A stretch of 64,000 nt of DNA from Ureibacillus manganicus DSM 26584 (GTDB taxonomy: Bacteria; Bacillota; Bacilli; Bacillales_A; Planococcaceae), in contig NZ_JPVN01000008.1 in NCBI RefSeq assembly GCF_000772945.1, positions 1 through 64,000 on the forward strand, read 5' to 3'. The position numbers were made by a program, and so were the translations under genes. The notes under the pieces are model-generated. The model saw only the letters and a program-made list of their open reading frames with translations, was not told where the DNA came from and searched no databases. This document shows positions 24,746 through 33,872 of this stretch, piece after piece (the stretch's first letter is position 1; every line of letters begins with the position of its first letter).

Positions 24746-27127
24746 TTAATTCTCAAGTTTCCTTGCTTTCCGTTCAAAATATCGATGAAGTCGATAATCG
24801 CAAATTTCAGTCACCCAATGAAATAAAATCGATTCCATTTCAGTAGGGACCTCAATTTCGAAGGCAAACTCCTTATTACGGAATGCAACAAGCCCTTTGC
24901 TGCTGCCCGACCACTTCGTCATCGGCATTCGCTCGATAAGTGAAGTAACTTTTTTCAAATCATCATCAACTGGATCAATGTGCCTTCTTGCTTTTTCAGA
25001 TAGGAACTCTTTGAAGAAGGGGACAACTTCCTCAGCTGTAATGGCACGTTTCCATTCCGATTTACCTCTCTCAAGCATCGCTTTCAAAACAACCATCTTA
25101 TAGCTTTTGGACATAGCTGTCTTTTCAATTTCATTCAACAAATCCATAAATTGATTAAAAACCAAACTTTCCTCCGAAGTGAGTTCCTCAGCTTCCGCAA
25201 GCATCCCTACATAAGAGCCAAATTCACGAGATAGGTTCAACTCCAATACATTACTATTCAAGTGCATCTCCAAATAAGTCGGTCTGCGTCCCAACTCCAT
25301 CTTCAACTCAAAATAAGCATCAATGATTTGTTGACGATAATTTCTATTTTTCTTCGTTAATTCTTCTAATAAATTAATTACTTCCAAATCGAAATGCAGC
25401 ACACAATCCGTCATTGGTATCGTTTCAACTTCAGTTAACTTCAAACGTTCCGTTGGTTTTAGATCTGGTTTGAAAATCCGCAATTTGCGATCAGCATTCC
25501 GGTAATTCCCGATACAGTCGATAATGACACAGTGAGATTTTCCTTCGGCAATCCGCAAGCCACGACCAATTTGTTGTGTGAAAACTGAAATCGACTCAGT
25601 AGGGCGGATGAATAATAACGTATCTACAGCTGGGATATCCACCCCTTCATTAAAAAGATCGACCGTAAAAATAATCTCAAGATCGCCATTAGTAAAACGT
25701 TCGTGAATCGATTTTCGTTCATGTTTCGCATTCTGACCAGTTAAAACCTCAGCTTCAATTCCCTGGGATTTAAAGTTTTTACATAAATAAATTGCCTGCT
25801 TAACAGAAGAACAAAATGCAATGGTTTTTGTTTGCTTATGATTTTGCCACTCACGAAAAACTTTCTTAATAACGTCATCACGGAGCTGCTCGTTCAATAA
25901 TTCTTCCTCATCATAATGCATACCGAACCAACGAATCTGAGAGTAATCAATTTCGTCCCTTATCCCGTAATAGTGGAAGGGGCTTAACCATTTCCGTGCA
26001 ATCGCATCGAGGAAATGAATCTGTATGGCCACATTACCATCACAAAGACTATATACATCTTGGTTATCCAGTCGGTCAGGAGTTGCAGTAATCCCAAGTA
26101 AAAACTGAGGATCAAAATAATCAATCACTCGATTATAGGTTTTCGCAACTGCATGATGAAACTCATCAATGACAATTAAATCAAAGGCATCCTTTGAAAA
26201 CTTGTCCAAATGAAACTTTTGAGAAATAGTATAAACCGATGCAAAAATCAGGTCACTCTCTGTATCCTTTTCATTTGCATTAAAATAGCCAGTAGATCGA
26301 GTAGGATGTACATTTTGAAAAGCACTCTTAGCTTGTTGCAAAATCTCATCCCTGTGAGCAACGAATAAAATACGTTTAAACTTTTGTGCAAAAAATGCAG
26401 CTAAATAGGTTTTCCCAAGTCCAGTCGCAAGAACAACAAGTGCCTTATCGTAACCTTGCTCCAATGTATCCTCTAATGCCGATAGTGCAAGCTTTTGAGC
26501 AGGGCGCGGCTGTATAATACCGTATTGCGCTGGTTCATCCATAACAATAGAAGGGGTAGCCCCGGCACCATACATTAATTCAGTAGATTCTGCTTCATTC
26601 CACATACTAGATAAAGGCGTAACTTTATTCGCCTCCAAATACTTTGTCTCATATAGTCTCAGGGACTCATCATTAACAGGAATTGTACTTTCACTATAGA
26701 AAACCTTATGAAATGCATCGATAGACTGTTCGAACGTCTCCATATCAATAGTATGAAGATTCCACTCAATTCCGCTCGTTAACGCCGACTTCGATAAGTT
26801 AGAAGACCCCACAATCACATGTTGCGATTGATTCCCCCTAAACAAATAAGCTTTTGGATGAAAAGACCTTCCATTCGACTGAAACATTCGAATCTCCGAA
26901 TTCGGCAACTCTTTAATCAGCAATCGAAGCGCTTCTGGCTGCGTAATACATAAATAATCCCCAACCAAAAGCTGAATCTCACAACCCCTTGCATGTGCCT
27001 TTCGAAGAGTTGGCAGCATCAATTCAACCCCAGATTTCATGGCAAATGCAGTAATCCAGCAAATGTGGATTGCATCATCTGATAGAGTGACTAATTTTTG
27101 TATTAAGTTGGATGTGATTAGTTTCAT
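24746..27127 (-). CDS. PLD-nuclease/SF2 helicase fusion
   Basis: A 793-residue protein. The N-terminal phospholipase-D-like domain has one H-x-K motif (His90, Lys92) with S-S-N at 108-110. The SF2 helicase has Walker A A-T-G-L-G-K-T at 234-240, D-E-F-H-H at 321-325, and motif VI Q-Q-I-G-R-G-L-R. The C-terminal region of about 220 residues is uncharacterised. Fusions of this kind are common in defence islands and act as predicted restriction-like effectors. A second, longer relative lies at 36055. ATG 27127 follows AGGAAGCC and is preferred to a start at 27238 far upstream. It is divergent from the NERD gene at 27257. Confidence 0.85.
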   Translation of the reverse strand: MKLITSNLIQKLVTLSDDAIHICWITAFAMKSGVELMLPTLRKAHARGCEIQLLVGDYLCITQPEALRLLIKELPNSEIRMFQSNGRSFHPKAYLFRGNQSQHVIVGSSNLSKSALTSGIEWNLHTIDMETFEQSIDAFHKVFYSESTIPVNDESLRLYETKYLEANKVTPLSSMWNEAESTELMYGAGATPSIVMDEPAQYGIIQPRPAQKLALSALEDTLEQGYDKALVVLATGLGKTYLAAFFAQKFKRILFVAHRDEILQQAKSAFQNVHPTRSTGYFNANEKDTESDLIFASVYTISQKFHLDKFSKDAFDLIVIDEFHHAVAKTYNRVIDYFDPQFLLGITATPDRLDNQDVYSLCDGNVAIQIHFLDAIARKWLSPFHYYGIRDEIDYSQIRWFGMHYDEEELLNEQLRDDVIKKVFREWQNHKQTKTIAFCSSVKQAIYLCKNFKSQGIEAEVLTGQNAKHERKSIHERFTNGDLEIIFTVDLFNEGVDIPAVDTLLFIRPTESISVFTQQIGRGLRIAEGKSHCVIIDCIGNYRNADRKLRIFKPDLKPTERLKLTEVETIPMTDCVLHFDLEVINLLEELTKKNRNYRQQIIDAYFELKMELGRRPTYLEMHLNSNVLELNLSREFGSYVGMLAEAEELTSEESLVFNQFMDLLNEIEKTAMSKSYKMVVLKAMLERGKSEWKRAITAEEVVPFFKEFLSEKARRHIDPVDDDLKKVTSLIERMPMTKWSGSSKGLVAFRNKEFAFEIEVPTEMESILFHWVTEICDYRLHRYFERKARKLEN

Positions 27128-27256
27128 AGTGGCTTCCTCACTGGAATAAAAAATTATAAACATAAAACAAGATAGTTTCTCTTTCTTTAATAATATATAA
27201 TTGGAATATAAATACCAAATATTAAATTCACAAATCATAGAAAGGAATGTAGCAAA

Positions 27257-28033
27257 GTGGAACTATCCTTATTAATTCTAATTGTTATTTTTGTCGCAAT
27301 GGCAGTACTAAAGGCAAAATACCCAGCCATTAAAGGTGCAGTAGGTGAACGCTTTGTAAATAAAAAACTAAGTGAACTCGGTACAAGCTACAGAGTGTTT
27401 CATGATCTCTATGTCCCGAACGATAAAGGTGGTACAACACAAGTCGATCATATTGTTACATCCCCGTATGGAATTTTCGTCATTGAAACCAAACATTATG
27501 ACGGATGGATACTTGGTCAAGAAAATCAAAAATACTGGACCCAAGTCATCTATAAAAGAAAAGAGAAGTTATACAATCCCATCTGGCAAAACTATGGCCA
27601 CATCCAAGCTATAAAAAAATATATAGGCAAAGAATACTTTGAACCAATCCACTCCATCATCGCATTTTCATCACAATCTACTTTTAAATTCAAAGAAACC
27701 TTTAAATCTGCAAAAGTCATCCAATTCCCACAACTATTAAAAGTCATCAAAGAATGGAATGAAATCAATATAAGCGAACTTGAGTTGCAAGAACTAAATC
27801 GAGCACTTGAGAAATTGATTATTGTTGATAGGAAAGTGAAGAGGCAACTTCAAAAACAACATGTCCAAACGATAAAAACGAATCTGAAAAATCAAAAAGT
27901 GAAAGAAACTGAAAGCGTGAAGCAAAATTTATGTCCTAAATGTTGGGGAGAGTTGTCTATTAAAAAGGGGAAGTATGGTTCTTTTTATGGGTGTGGTAAT
28001 TACCCGAAGTGTAGGTATACGAGGAAAATATAA
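27257..28033 (+). CDS. NERD nuclease with zinc ribbon
   Basis: A 258-residue protein. Residues 1-17 are a hydrophobic anchor. A NERD (nuclease-related) domain follows, with V-G-E-R-F near 30, Q-V-D-H-I-V and F-V-I-E-T-K-H-Y giving the Asp...Glu-x-Lys catalytic set. A basic linker leads to a C-terminal topoisomerase-type zinc ribbon (C-P-K-C ... Y-G-C-G-N-Y-P-K-C, four Cys). The ribbon suggests single-stranded DNA or DNA-end binding near the membrane. GTG 27257 is used, with AGGAATG upstream. It points the same way as the Mrr-like gene 140 bases on, and together they may form a nuclease pair. Confidence 0.85.
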   Translation: MELSLLILIVIFVAMAVLKAKYPAIKGAVGERFVNKKLSELGTSYRVFHDLYVPNDKGGTTQVDHIVTSPYGIFVIETKHYDGWILGQENQKYWTQVIYKRKEKLYNPIWQNYGHIQAIKKYIGKEYFEPIHSIIAFSSQSTFKFKETFKSAKVIQFPQLLKVIKEWNEINISELELQELNRALEKLIIVDRKVKRQLQKQHVQTIKTNLKNQKVKETESVKQNLCPKCWGELSIKKGKYGSFYGCGNYPKCRYTRKI

Positions 28034-28176
28034 AACTACTAAAGGATATAGATTTCGTAATCAAATAAAAGTAAATTAATTAGAAATAACCTTACAAATT
28101 TTGTATATAATGTAATTAGGAATATTTTCCTATTAAAAATAATGCTACTAGCACTATGGAAAGGGGAATGTGATAA

Positions 28177-29832
28177 ATGTACGAAGTAGAGATTCGGCAT
28201 GATGGGCTAAACAAATACAGAGTTATAAAAGGATCAGATTTATACGTAGTGAATCAAAAAGCAGAAATGCAAGAGAGAGCTTGGGAAGAAATGTGGGAAC
28301 GAAAACAAGAGCAAGATGCAAAGAAACAAGAAAGAGAAAGAGCTGCCCTAAAGAAAGAAGAAAAGAAGTCTTTAGCAGAACAATTGACAAAAGAAGCTGT
28401 TGAACAAATTGAAACAATTGAAAATATTTTAAAGCATACTTTAGATATAGATGACAAAATTGATTGGGATTCACTCAAAGATAAATCTAAATTTACTAAA
28501 CCAAAACCAAAGAAAGTTGAGCCACTAAAAATTCCAATTGAGCCTAACAAAAGTGATATTAAATATCAACCTAAGCTTGGGTTAATTGACAAGTTAATAT
28601 CTTCGAAAAAAGAGCAGAAAATTGAAGCATCAAATAAATTATATCAACTGGATTATGAACAATGGGAAAACGAAAAATTAAAAATAGAAAATTCAAATGA
28701 AGAAAACAATAATAAATACGAGGAAAAATTGAAGAAATGGAAAGATGCGGAGAAAAAATTCCTAAAGGAACAAAAAGAAAAAAATGAAGCTATCGAAACG
28801 CAAAAAGAGAATTATTTAAGAGGTGTTCCGTCCTCAATTATTGAGTATTGTGATATGGTTTTATCGAATTCCAATTACCCAGAAAGTTTTCCAAAGGAAT
28901 ATGATTTAGACTATAACGAGCTTAATAAAACATTAATTGTTGATTATTTATTGCCAGCTCTCGGACAAGTGCCAAGTTTGAAAGAAGTAAAGTATGTACA
29001 AACAAAAGATGAATTTAAAGAAATTCATCTTTCAGATTCAGCATTTAATAAAATGTTTGATGACCTGCTTTATCAAATTACGTTAAGAACAATTCATGAA
29101 TTATATGAGGCAGATGATATTAATTCTATTGATTCTGTTGTATTCAACGGATGGGTAAAATCAATTGATAAGGGTACTGGAAAAGAAATAACTGCATGTA
29201 TTTTATCAATTCAAACTGTGAAGTCAGAATTTGAAGAAATAAATTTAGCATTGGTAGATCCAAAAGTATGTTTTAAAAATCTAAAGGGAGTAGGAAGTAG
29301 CAAGCTACATAGTCTTGCACCGATAGCACCGATAATTAAAATTAATAAGGAAGATGAGCGATTTGTATCCTCATATGACGTAGCGGAAACATTAGATGAA
29401 TCAACAAATCTAGCAGCAATGGACTGGCAAGATTTCGAACACTTAATAAGAGAATTGTTTGAAAAGGAATTTAACCAATCAGGAGGAGAAGTTAAAATCA
29501 CACAAGCAAGTAAGGATGGGGGAGTTGATGCAGTAGCGTTTGATCCCGATCCAATAAGAGGTGGGAAAATAGTAATTCAAGCGAAACGATATACGAATGT
29601 CGTAGGCGTATCAGCAGTCCGTGATTTATATGGAACAGTAATGAATGAAGGCGCTACAAAAGGCATTTTAGTATCAACTGCAGACTACGGACCAGATGCA
29701 TATAATTTTGCGAAAGATAAACCTTTAACCCTATTGAACGGAAATAATCTTCTTCACTTATTACAAAAACATGGTCATAAAGCGAAAATAGATCTTAAAG
29801 AGGCTAAAAAAATACTATCGGATAATCAGTAA
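28177..29832 (+). CDS. Mrr-like restriction endonuclease
   Basis: A 551-residue protein with a long charged N-terminal half (coiled-coil-like, rich in Lys and Glu, residues 20-220), a middle domain of unknown type, and a C-terminal Mrr-type catalytic domain from about residue 413: M-D-W-Q-D-F-E-H-L-I, then D-G-G-V-D-A, then I-V-I-Q-A-K-R-Y. This is the PD-(D/E)XK site in its Q-x-K form. Mrr proteins are type IV enzymes that cut modified DNA. The long N-terminal part likely senses the target. ATG 28177 lies 12 bases after AAAGGGG. A terminator at 29981-30011 ends the unit. Confidence 0.85.
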   Translation: MYEVEIRHDGLNKYRVIKGSDLYVVNQKAEMQERAWEEMWERKQEQDAKKQERERAALKKEEKKSLAEQLTKEAVEQIETIENILKHTLDIDDKIDWDSLKDKSKFTKPKPKKVEPLKIPIEPNKSDIKYQPKLGLIDKLISSKKEQKIEASNKLYQLDYEQWENEKLKIENSNEENNNKYEEKLKKWKDAEKKFLKEQKEKNEAIETQKENYLRGVPSSIIEYCDMVLSNSNYPESFPKEYDLDYNELNKTLIVDYLLPALGQVPSLKEVKYVQTKDEFKEIHLSDSAFNKMFDDLLYQITLRTIHELYEADDINSIDSVVFNGWVKSIDKGTGKEITACILSIQTVKSEFEEINLALVDPKVCFKNLKGVGSSKLHSLAPIAPIIKINKEDERFVSSYDVAETLDESTNLAAMDWQDFEHLIRELFEKEFNQSGGEVKITQASKDGGVDAVAFDPDPIRGGKIVIQAKRYTNVVGVSAVRDLYGTVMNEGATKGILVSTADYGPDAYNFAKDKPLTLLNGNNLLHLLQKHGHKAKIDLKEAKKILSDNQ

Positions 29833-29980
29833 ATAAATATAATTGTAATTTATTAGTACATTGCTGAGCGCTGAGCTATGTCTGGGTAATAATAGTTGGA
29901 ATATTACCGCTAGGGGTATTGTAAAGAATCAGTTAAAAATCGTACCCAAACTACAATCTAAAGTATACTGCAATCTCTTG

Positions 29981-30011
29981 AGACACCTATTAAAGCAAAA
30001 GGTGTCTTTTT
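29981..30011 (+). terminator. Terminator after the Mrr-like gene
   Basis: AGACACCT at 29981-29988 pairs with AGGTGTCT at 30000-30007, followed by TTTTT. Confidence 0.75.
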
Positions 30012-30173
30012 ATATAATATTAGTTAAGCTACAGATTATAATTAGCAAATTTAAGAACTACCGATTCTCGCACTAATTCCCATCCCTCCCTTTTTTCCAC
30101 CAACCAACACCAGATCCAAACCTGTTATAATATTACAATAGTCATAGTACGATAGTAGGGAAAGGGGATTGAA

Positions 30174-32108
30174 ATGCAATCATCATATTGGAATTTTCCG
30201 GCGGCGGCTGGTGGGACGATTAATTCTATCAACAATGCGGGGATTGAGACGTTTAAAGGGAATGAATTGGATTCGTTGACGCGAGAGATTTGTCAGAACT
30301 CGCTGGATGCGATAAAAGATGAAACGAAGCCGGTTGTGGTGGAGTTCAAAAGTTTCAAACTACAACGTAACCAATTTCCACAACGCGCGGAGTTATTAGA
30401 GGCATTAAACAAATGCGAAACGACTTGGAAAGGCAAGAATCCAAAATCGGAGCAGTTTATTGATCAAGCAAAATACATATTAAATGAAAATGAAATACCA
30501 TTCCTACGAATTAGCGACTTCAACACTAAAGGATTAGAAGGTGCGCAATCTGGGGAGCTTGGTACGCCTTGGAGTTCATTGGTAAGAGAAGCGGGTTCCT
30601 CAAACAAAGGGGATAGTTCAGGTGGGAGCTTTGGGATTGGGAAGTCTGCACCGTTTGCGAACTCGAAGCTGCGTATTTTATTCTACTCATCACAAGACCA
30701 AACAAACTACCAATCTCATATTGGTGTAGCCAATATTATGTCGTTTGAAAAGCAGCCTGGCCATATTACACTAGGAACGGGTTATTTCACTAACAATCCA
30801 AACTCAACGGCAATTCCTGGGCTAATCAACCTAGATCCACAATTCAATCGTGCCGAAACAGGAACAGATATTTTCGTATCGGCTTTTGAACCAAAAGATA
30901 ATAACTGGGTAGAAGCTGTACGTAATTCAGTAATTTTCAACTTCTTCATCACTATTTGGCAAAACAAACTTGTCGTAAAAGTGGAAGATGAGATTATCTC
31001 ACATGAAAATATCGGGTCGTTCATTGCGCAGCTTGATGATGGTAATGAAGATTATCGTCATGTAAAAAATTACTTTAGACTTCTAACTTCTGAGGACAGC
31101 ATCCAAATTCCATATCCAGCAAAATCTTATAAAAAGATTGGTAACTTCGAAGATGGCGAGGCAACACTTTACATAATGAAAGGTGAAGACCTAAATCGAC
31201 GTGTTCTTATGACACGTAAAGCTGGTATGCGTTTATTTGAACAAAATCGCATTAGTGGAAGTATTTCATTCACTGGGATTCTAATTATCACTGGTAAGCA
31301 CATGAACCAAGTGTTTAAGAAGATGGAAAACCCTGCGCACACTGGTTGGGAACCGAATCGATTTGAGGAAGCTCCGCGTGAGGCTGATACGGCGTTTAAA
31401 GACTTGCGGAAATTTGTTCGCGAAACTGTACAGCAACAATTCCAGGCTGAAACAACTGACACAATGGATGCCTTTGGTTTAAGCGACTTCCTACCAGACA
31501 CAACGACAGTAGAAGGTGAAGGGGACGATAAAAAAGAATCTCTTACTCTCAAAATCAAATCTATCACCCAAAAGAAAAAAGAAAAGCCGAAAAAGAAACT
31601 GAAGAAAAAACAACGAAACCAAGACTTCGAAGAAACGCTTGAAGAAGCGGGCATTACTTCTGAAGGCGATCAAGCAGGCCATTCCGATGAAGAACGTGAA
31701 CCAGGTCTTGGTGAAGGTGGCGGAACTGGCAATACACACGGAGAACAAGGACCTTCGGATGAGGGTGACGGTGGAGCAAAAGAAGGAAAAGGCGAAAAGG
31801 AAAAAAATAAACCGATTGACATGGAAAAACGTTACGTCTGTCTTCAAAAGAATGAAGGACTATATCGCATCAATATCAAACCCGATAAGAAATTTGAAAA
31901 AGGGAAACTAGAGTTCAAAGTAGCTGGTGAACAAAGCGATTACATCTTACCAATCATTGACGTTCAATCACCTGACATTGAAGTGACAAGTATCGATAAA
32001 AATGTTGTACGATTCATTAATTTAACAGGCAAGAAACCAAAAAACATTCAAGTAAAAGTAGAATACGAGCAATACTGCGTGTTGGAGGTGGACCTATATG
32101 AAATTTAA
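30174..32108 (+). CDS. GHKL-type ATPase, defence candidate
   Basis: A 644-residue protein with an N-terminal GHKL (Hsp90/MutL/MORC-like) ATP-binding domain. The N-box is R-E-I-C-Q-N-S-L-D-A (Glu38, Asn42, Asp45). A D-F-N-T-K-G-L stretch with Asp115 serves as G1. The G2 lid is S-S-G-G-S-F-G-I-G-K-S-A-P-F at about 148-161. Residues about 450-555 are low complexity, first Lys-rich, then Gly/Glu-rich, linking to a small C-terminal beta domain. Family knowledge ties such ATPases to restriction-type systems related to eukaryotic MORC. Here no methyltransferase or Z1-type nuclease lies beside it. GAAAGGGG precedes ATG 30174. It overlaps the next gene by 11 bases. Confidence 0.75.
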   Translation: MQSSYWNFPAAAGGTINSINNAGIETFKGNELDSLTREICQNSLDAIKDETKPVVVEFKSFKLQRNQFPQRAELLEALNKCETTWKGKNPKSEQFIDQAKYILNENEIPFLRISDFNTKGLEGAQSGELGTPWSSLVREAGSSNKGDSSGGSFGIGKSAPFANSKLRILFYSSQDQTNYQSHIGVANIMSFEKQPGHITLGTGYFTNNPNSTAIPGLINLDPQFNRAETGTDIFVSAFEPKDNNWVEAVRNSVIFNFFITIWQNKLVVKVEDEIISHENIGSFIAQLDDGNEDYRHVKNYFRLLTSEDSIQIPYPAKSYKKIGNFEDGEATLYIMKGEDLNRRVLMTRKAGMRLFEQNRISGSISFTGILIITGKHMNQVFKKMENPAHTGWEPNRFEEAPREADTAFKDLRKFVRETVQQQFQAETTDTMDAFGLSDFLPDTTTVEGEGDDKKESLTLKIKSITQKKKEKPKKKLKKKQRNQDFEETLEEAGITSEGDQAGHSDEEREPGLGEGGGTGNTHGEQGPSDEGDGGAKEGKGEKEKNKPIDMEKRYVCLQKNEGLYRINIKPDKKFEKGKLEFKVAGEQSDYILPIIDVQSPDIEVTSIDKNVVRFINLTGKKPKNIQVKVEYEQYCVLEVDLYEI

Positions 32109-32943
32109 TAATTCCTTCCCATACCCAGTGCTGTCAGTAGAGAACGACGATTATATTGGCTCGAAGTTTGAAACAAAGGTTGAAGCACAGAAAACATTTG
32201 GCCAACTTTATATCAATCTAAACTGTAATCTCCAAGACAGTAAGATTACGAACCTTATAAATGAAGGAAAAGCAAAGTATGCTTTGCATGTGGAGTGCCC
32301 ACAAACGAGTTTCCGTAAAATCTATCAATCAAATGAAACAAAAATTGTAGCTGCGATTCCTGAGAACCTTTTGCGCGGAAAAATCGATGTGCATCCATTT
32401 CTCTTGGCTAATGAAACAATTGAAGGATACACGAATCCAAACCTGAATGAATTCTACACTGGTACATCCATCACCTACGAGAAGGGAAATATTCTAGCGC
32501 TTGGTGAAGCAGTAGAAGTCACTCTATTTGAAGATGACCTAGAATCACAAAACCTACCTTCAATTGTGACGATTCGCCGTTCAGAAAGTGCAAAGGAATT
32601 GGTCGTTTCACTCAACTCACCACAAGTTATTATCGAGTTGCCAAAGGCTATTTACGATCAATACGCAATTAATGCAGGTTCACGGTTAAAAGAAACGATT
32701 CTTTCTATGGTCATTTTGCCAAGTTTGATCGAAGTATTCTACACATTAAAAGAAGATAGCGCGGACTACAGCGAATACAAATGGTACCAAGTCCTTGAAC
32801 AAATCTTTAAAAAGAACAACATTCCATTATCGCAAGTCATTGATGGAACAATCCCTGTTTTACGTGCAGCACAAATGGTCCTACAAAATCCATTAGAAAA
32901 AGCATTCAACGAAATCCAAAAACTAAACGAAGGGATGGAATAA
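32098..32943 (+). CDS. Unknown protein, second gene of GHKL operon
   Basis: A 281-residue soluble protein I do not recognise. The N-terminal half looks beta-rich, the C-terminal half (from about residue 180) helical. No catalytic motif is visible. Its start ATG 32098 follows GGAGGTGG inside the end of the GHKL gene, and the next gene starts three bases after its stop, so it is translationally coupled on both sides. Tight coupling with the ATPase argues for a fixed-ratio complex, possibly as substrate recogniser or adaptor (inference). Confidence 0.7.
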   Translation: MKFNNSFPYPVLSVENDDYIGSKFETKVEAQKTFGQLYINLNCNLQDSKITNLINEGKAKYALHVECPQTSFRKIYQSNETKIVAAIPENLLRGKIDVHPFLLANETIEGYTNPNLNEFYTGTSITYEKGNILALGEAVEVTLFEDDLESQNLPSIVTIRRSESAKELVVSLNSPQVIIELPKAIYDQYAINAGSRLKETILSMVILPSLIEVFYTLKEDSADYSEYKWYQVLEQIFKKNNIPLSQVIDGTIPVLRAAQMVLQNPLEKAFNEIQKLNEGME

Positions 32944-32946
32944 TCA

Positions 32947-33705
32947 ATGAAAATCAAATTTTTATCTGAAGACGCCTTACAAGACCTTCGTGTAAACTTC
33001 GAAACCTATAAAGAGCACTACTATAAACGCGATGATGCATGGTTTGACGCTTATTTAAGTGAAGAAGGTAGATTGATAGAGTCGAGGATTGAGTTTGAGA
33101 AACCAGAGCTACATATAGGTGAAGATTACTTAGTAAGTGATTTTGAAAATGTGAAGATTGTCTATGAATCATTGAAAGATCTACCAGTATCTCTAGCAAC
33201 TCAAGAAAAGCTCTGGTCCGGACTTGCTCACGTCTATTTCCGTGACTACATTTATTACCGTATTGCAAAAGACATTGAAAAGAAAAACGATACTCGAATC
33301 AAATCAGCCATGTTTTTTGAGAACGGTGCTAAACGTTCGTTGTTTGTTCATGCTTTAGCAAGATTATGGTGGGTAGGGTACATGACATATGACGAGAATA
33401 ACCAAGAAGATCCTTACTGGCTGACAGAGTTTTTCTGTTCAGCAGATTTCTCTGCTAGATGTGTGGTGTTCTTCTCGAGTAACTTCACTTCTAATTGTGC
33501 GATTACTAAGGGGATATTACGGGCTCTGATTGCACTTCGTGAAGATGGTGTGGATATTAAGCGCGCTCATTTCGTTGAGTCAACAAAGTTCCTCAATATT
33601 TCTGGTGGTGCGATGGTACTTGATCTTTTAGAAGATGATGAAGTGAAAGAGATGGTGGAGAAGAGGTTGCTGAGGGTGTTTAGAGAACAAGTAGTATTTA
33701 ATTAA
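32947..33705 (+). CDS. Unknown protein, third gene of GHKL operon
   Basis: A 252-residue protein that resembles, from memory and with low certainty, the DUF6339 family. Landmarks are aromatic stretches such as A-R-L-W-W-V-G-Y-M-T-Y-D-E and Y-F-R-D-Y-I-Y-Y-R. No known nuclease motif is seen, although the conserved Trp/Tyr and Arg residues in the centre could form an active or binding site. It begins three bases after the preceding stop, and a strong terminator at 33770-33803 closes the operon, so the GHKL system is a self-contained three-gene unit. Confidence 0.65.
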   Translation: MKIKFLSEDALQDLRVNFETYKEHYYKRDDAWFDAYLSEEGRLIESRIEFEKPELHIGEDYLVSDFENVKIVYESLKDLPVSLATQEKLWSGLAHVYFRDYIYYRIAKDIEKKNDTRIKSAMFFENGAKRSLFVHALARLWWVGYMTYDENNQEDPYWLTEFFCSADFSARCVVFFSSNFTSNCAITKGILRALIALREDGVDIKRAHFVESTKFLNISGGAMVLDLLEDDEVKEMVEKRLLRVFREQVVFN

Positions 33706-33769
33706 CAATATAAAGGGATATAAATCTAATAGAGAAGCATGTAGGAGTTTTAGAGATAGCCTAATGAAA

Positions 33770-33803
33770 GAACCTTGAAAAGTTACTTTTCAAGGTTCTT
33801 TTA
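33770..33803 (+). terminator. Terminator of the GHKL operon
   Basis: GAACCTTGAAAAG pairs perfectly with CTTTTCAAGGTTC around TTA, followed by TTTTA. Confidence 0.85.
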
Positions 33804-33872
33804 TGTTAATAATAATTCCAAAAATGTAAATTATGTGGGAGAATTAGGTGTGGAGAATCTAAGGAGGTTAGT

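Noticed and set aside
29861-30076. Possible 71-residue protein after the Mrr-like gene
   Set aside because: The frame runs through the terminator hairpin at 29981-30011 and shows no family match or binding site.
24746-33705. A known DISARM, BREX or Druantia system
   Set aside because: The marker genes for those systems (for example a DNA methyltransferase with N-P-P-Y, a PglZ-type protein, or a very large helicase) are missing.
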